NCBI GenBank assembly: GCA_013153825.1
Contig: JAADDP010000068.1
Coordinates: forward strand, 1 to 5,231
Direction of reading: 5' to 3'
Source: Campylobacterota bacterium
GTDB taxonomy: Bacteria > Campylobacterota > Campylobacteria > Campylobacterales > Sulfurovaceae
Length of the DNA: 5,231 nt
The notes below the pieces were generated by a model that was not told the DNA's origin, searched no databases, and saw nothing but the letters and a program-made list of their open reading frames with translations. This document shows positions 4,261 to 5,231 of the stretch, piece after piece; within the stretch, counting starts at the first letter, position 1; every line of letters begins with the position of its first letter. The translations under genes and the position numbers were made by a program.

Positions 4261-5231
4261 ATAAAAAGATTTATAGCATCAATCGTTCTAACATATAGCT
4301 TTATATTTATTGGGTGTGCAACAGATAGTCCAGATGTAGATGAGGCTGGAAGTGAGATTGTGGAGTTAAATACACTCTACTCCTCAATACTACCCAATCT
4401 AGATGAGATGATAAGAGTATTTAGAAATGAACCTATAAATCTATATGTAAATAGTATTGAGAATAAGACTGGAAATAGGGCAAAACTCCCAACAGATATA
4501 ACTGCTGTCGTGAATAGTACATTTACAAAGATTGGTAACTATGTAATTCCAATATTTGATTTAGATACTAGTGAGAATGCTAAGAGAGAGACATTTATAA
4601 TAAATGGAGCAATTACAGAGTTTGATGTAGTTGAGTCTAAAGATAGTGGTATTGATGCTACAGGTACAGGTACTGTCGGCAAACGCCATAATGAGTTTGA
4701 TGTGGAGGGTTCTATAGATAGTGAGAGTAGAAAGATAATTTTGGGTATAAGCTTAATCCCATCGGATATGCACTCAGGAAACTATATTCCTCTAAAGTCA
4801 ACATCAAATAGGGTTATGATAGAGAAGAGGAGTAGTGCCAATGAGTTTGCCTTCTCAATATTGGGAAGTGGATTTGGCTTCAATAATGCAATTACAAAAT
4901 CTCAAGGTATCCACGCCTCTATCACTGCTCTAGTTGAGTTGAGTGTGGCTGAGGTTTTGGGTAAATTGGGAGAGTTTCCATATTGGCTTCTACTAAAGGG
5001 TGGTAAAGTTGATAGAAATGTTCTAAGCAATCTTCTATATAGCTTTTTAAGAGAGCCTCTAAATAAGAAGATTGAGCAGATTAGCTATCTGCTTAAACTT
5101 AGAGGGGAGGATGTTGAGGTTACCCGTATTATGAATGATAACCTAAAAGAGGCTATTTTGAAGTTTAAGAGCGAGGTTGGACTCCCCCCTGATGATACTC
5201 TATCTAGAGATTTATATATCGCTCTTCTGAC
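4261..5231 (+). CDS. CsgG-like lipoprotein with C-terminal peptidoglycan-binding-like region (partial, apparent ATA start)
   Basis: An open frame of 323 full codons runs off the right edge. Residues 1-19 are a signal peptide (I/M-KRFIASIVL...) with lipobox FIG-C19. Residues about 55-245 follow the CsgG/HfaB pattern: LYVNSIENKTG (61-71), an ITAVVNSTF helix (80-88), FIINGAITEFD (114-124) leading into a Gly/Ser/Thr-rich stretch (about 129-141) where CsgG has its membrane hairpins, then EGSIDSESRKIILGISL (149-165) and a SITALVELSVAEVL helix (220-233) ending GEFPYW. CsgG forms an outer-membrane lipoprotein ring that exports curli subunits; distant relatives only share the periplasmic fold. Residues about 272-323, with LKEAILKFKSEVGLPPDDTLS and DLYIALL, resemble a peptidoglycan-binding repeat (PF01471-like), which curli CsgG lacks. 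The fold assignment is remote and by eye. The start is ATA 4261 by spacing and signal-peptide shape; a real ATA start, an unusual ATC at 4258, or an ATG-to-ATA sequence error are the choices. Confidence 0.72.
   Translation, partial: MKRFIASIVLTYSFIFIGCATDSPDVDEAGSEIVELNTLYSSILPNLDEMIRVFRNEPINLYVNSIENKTGNRAKLPTDITAVVNSTFTKIGNYVIPIFDLDTSENAKRETFIINGAITEFDVVESKDSGIDATGTGTVGKRHNEFDVEGSIDSESRKIILGISLIPSDMHSGNYIPLKSTSNRVMIEKRSSANEFAFSILGSGFGFNNAITKSQGIHASITALVELSVAEVLGKLGEFPYWLLLKGGKVDRNVLSNLLYSFLREPLNKKIEQISYLLKLRGEDVEVTRIMNDNLKEAILKFKSEVGLPPDDTLSRDLYIALL

Noticed and set aside
1..5231. CRISPR array, tRNA or rRNA genes, insertion sequence or transposase
   Set aside because: No regularly spaced repeats, tRNA-like cloverleaf sequence or transposase motif was seen on either strand.

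Overview
The window looks like chromosomal DNA of an AT-rich Campylobacterota (epsilonproteobacterial) organism. This is an inference from the style of the PAS protein (HNVVRHTDMP motif and an 'EKKHSMEKSLAYLEGFLEE' type tail), the heavy use of AGA/AGG and ATA codons, and the compact gene packing. I cannot name the genus.

Left part (1-1394) is ordinary and housekeeping-like. It holds the last 26 codons of a gene that reads as argininosuccinate synthase (argG), a hairpin after its stop, then a gene for a soluble Aer/CetB-like FAD-type PAS sensor (212-775). Facing it on the minus strand are trmL (wobble-base tRNA 2'-O-methyltransferase, 900-1394) and, overlapping its stop codon as ATGA, a 41-codon gene for a single-pass membrane peptide (778-903).

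Right part (1458-5231) is a plus-strand run of four envelope genes, divergent from trmL: an M48 zinc-metalloprotease lipoprotein, an exported caspase-like (C14/metacaspase-type) protease with a C-terminal DUF4384-like domain, a small lipoprotein made almost only of a paralogous DUF4384-like domain, and a CsgG-like lipoprotein whose C-terminus looks like a peptidoglycan-binding repeat and which runs off the window. The first two genes are separated by 12 bases. The last two are separated by 11 bases, with the ribosome-binding site overlapping the upstream stop. A 68-base gap with a plausible promoter and an inverted repeat sits in the middle. All four products carry export signals, three of them lipoboxes, so the set should act in the periplasm or at the outer membrane. 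A CsgG-type ring, two copies of the DUF4384 module, a caspase-fold protease and an M48 protease suggest an envelope-anchored assembly with its own proteolysis. That joint function is inference.

Points that stand out: the last three genes do not use ATG (TTG, TTG, and apparently ATA) although each has a strong Shine-Dalgarno; GATC is entirely absent from the window, with matching synonymous codon choices; and a perfect 16-base GC-rich palindrome made of locally rare codons lies right at the caspase catalytic histidine.
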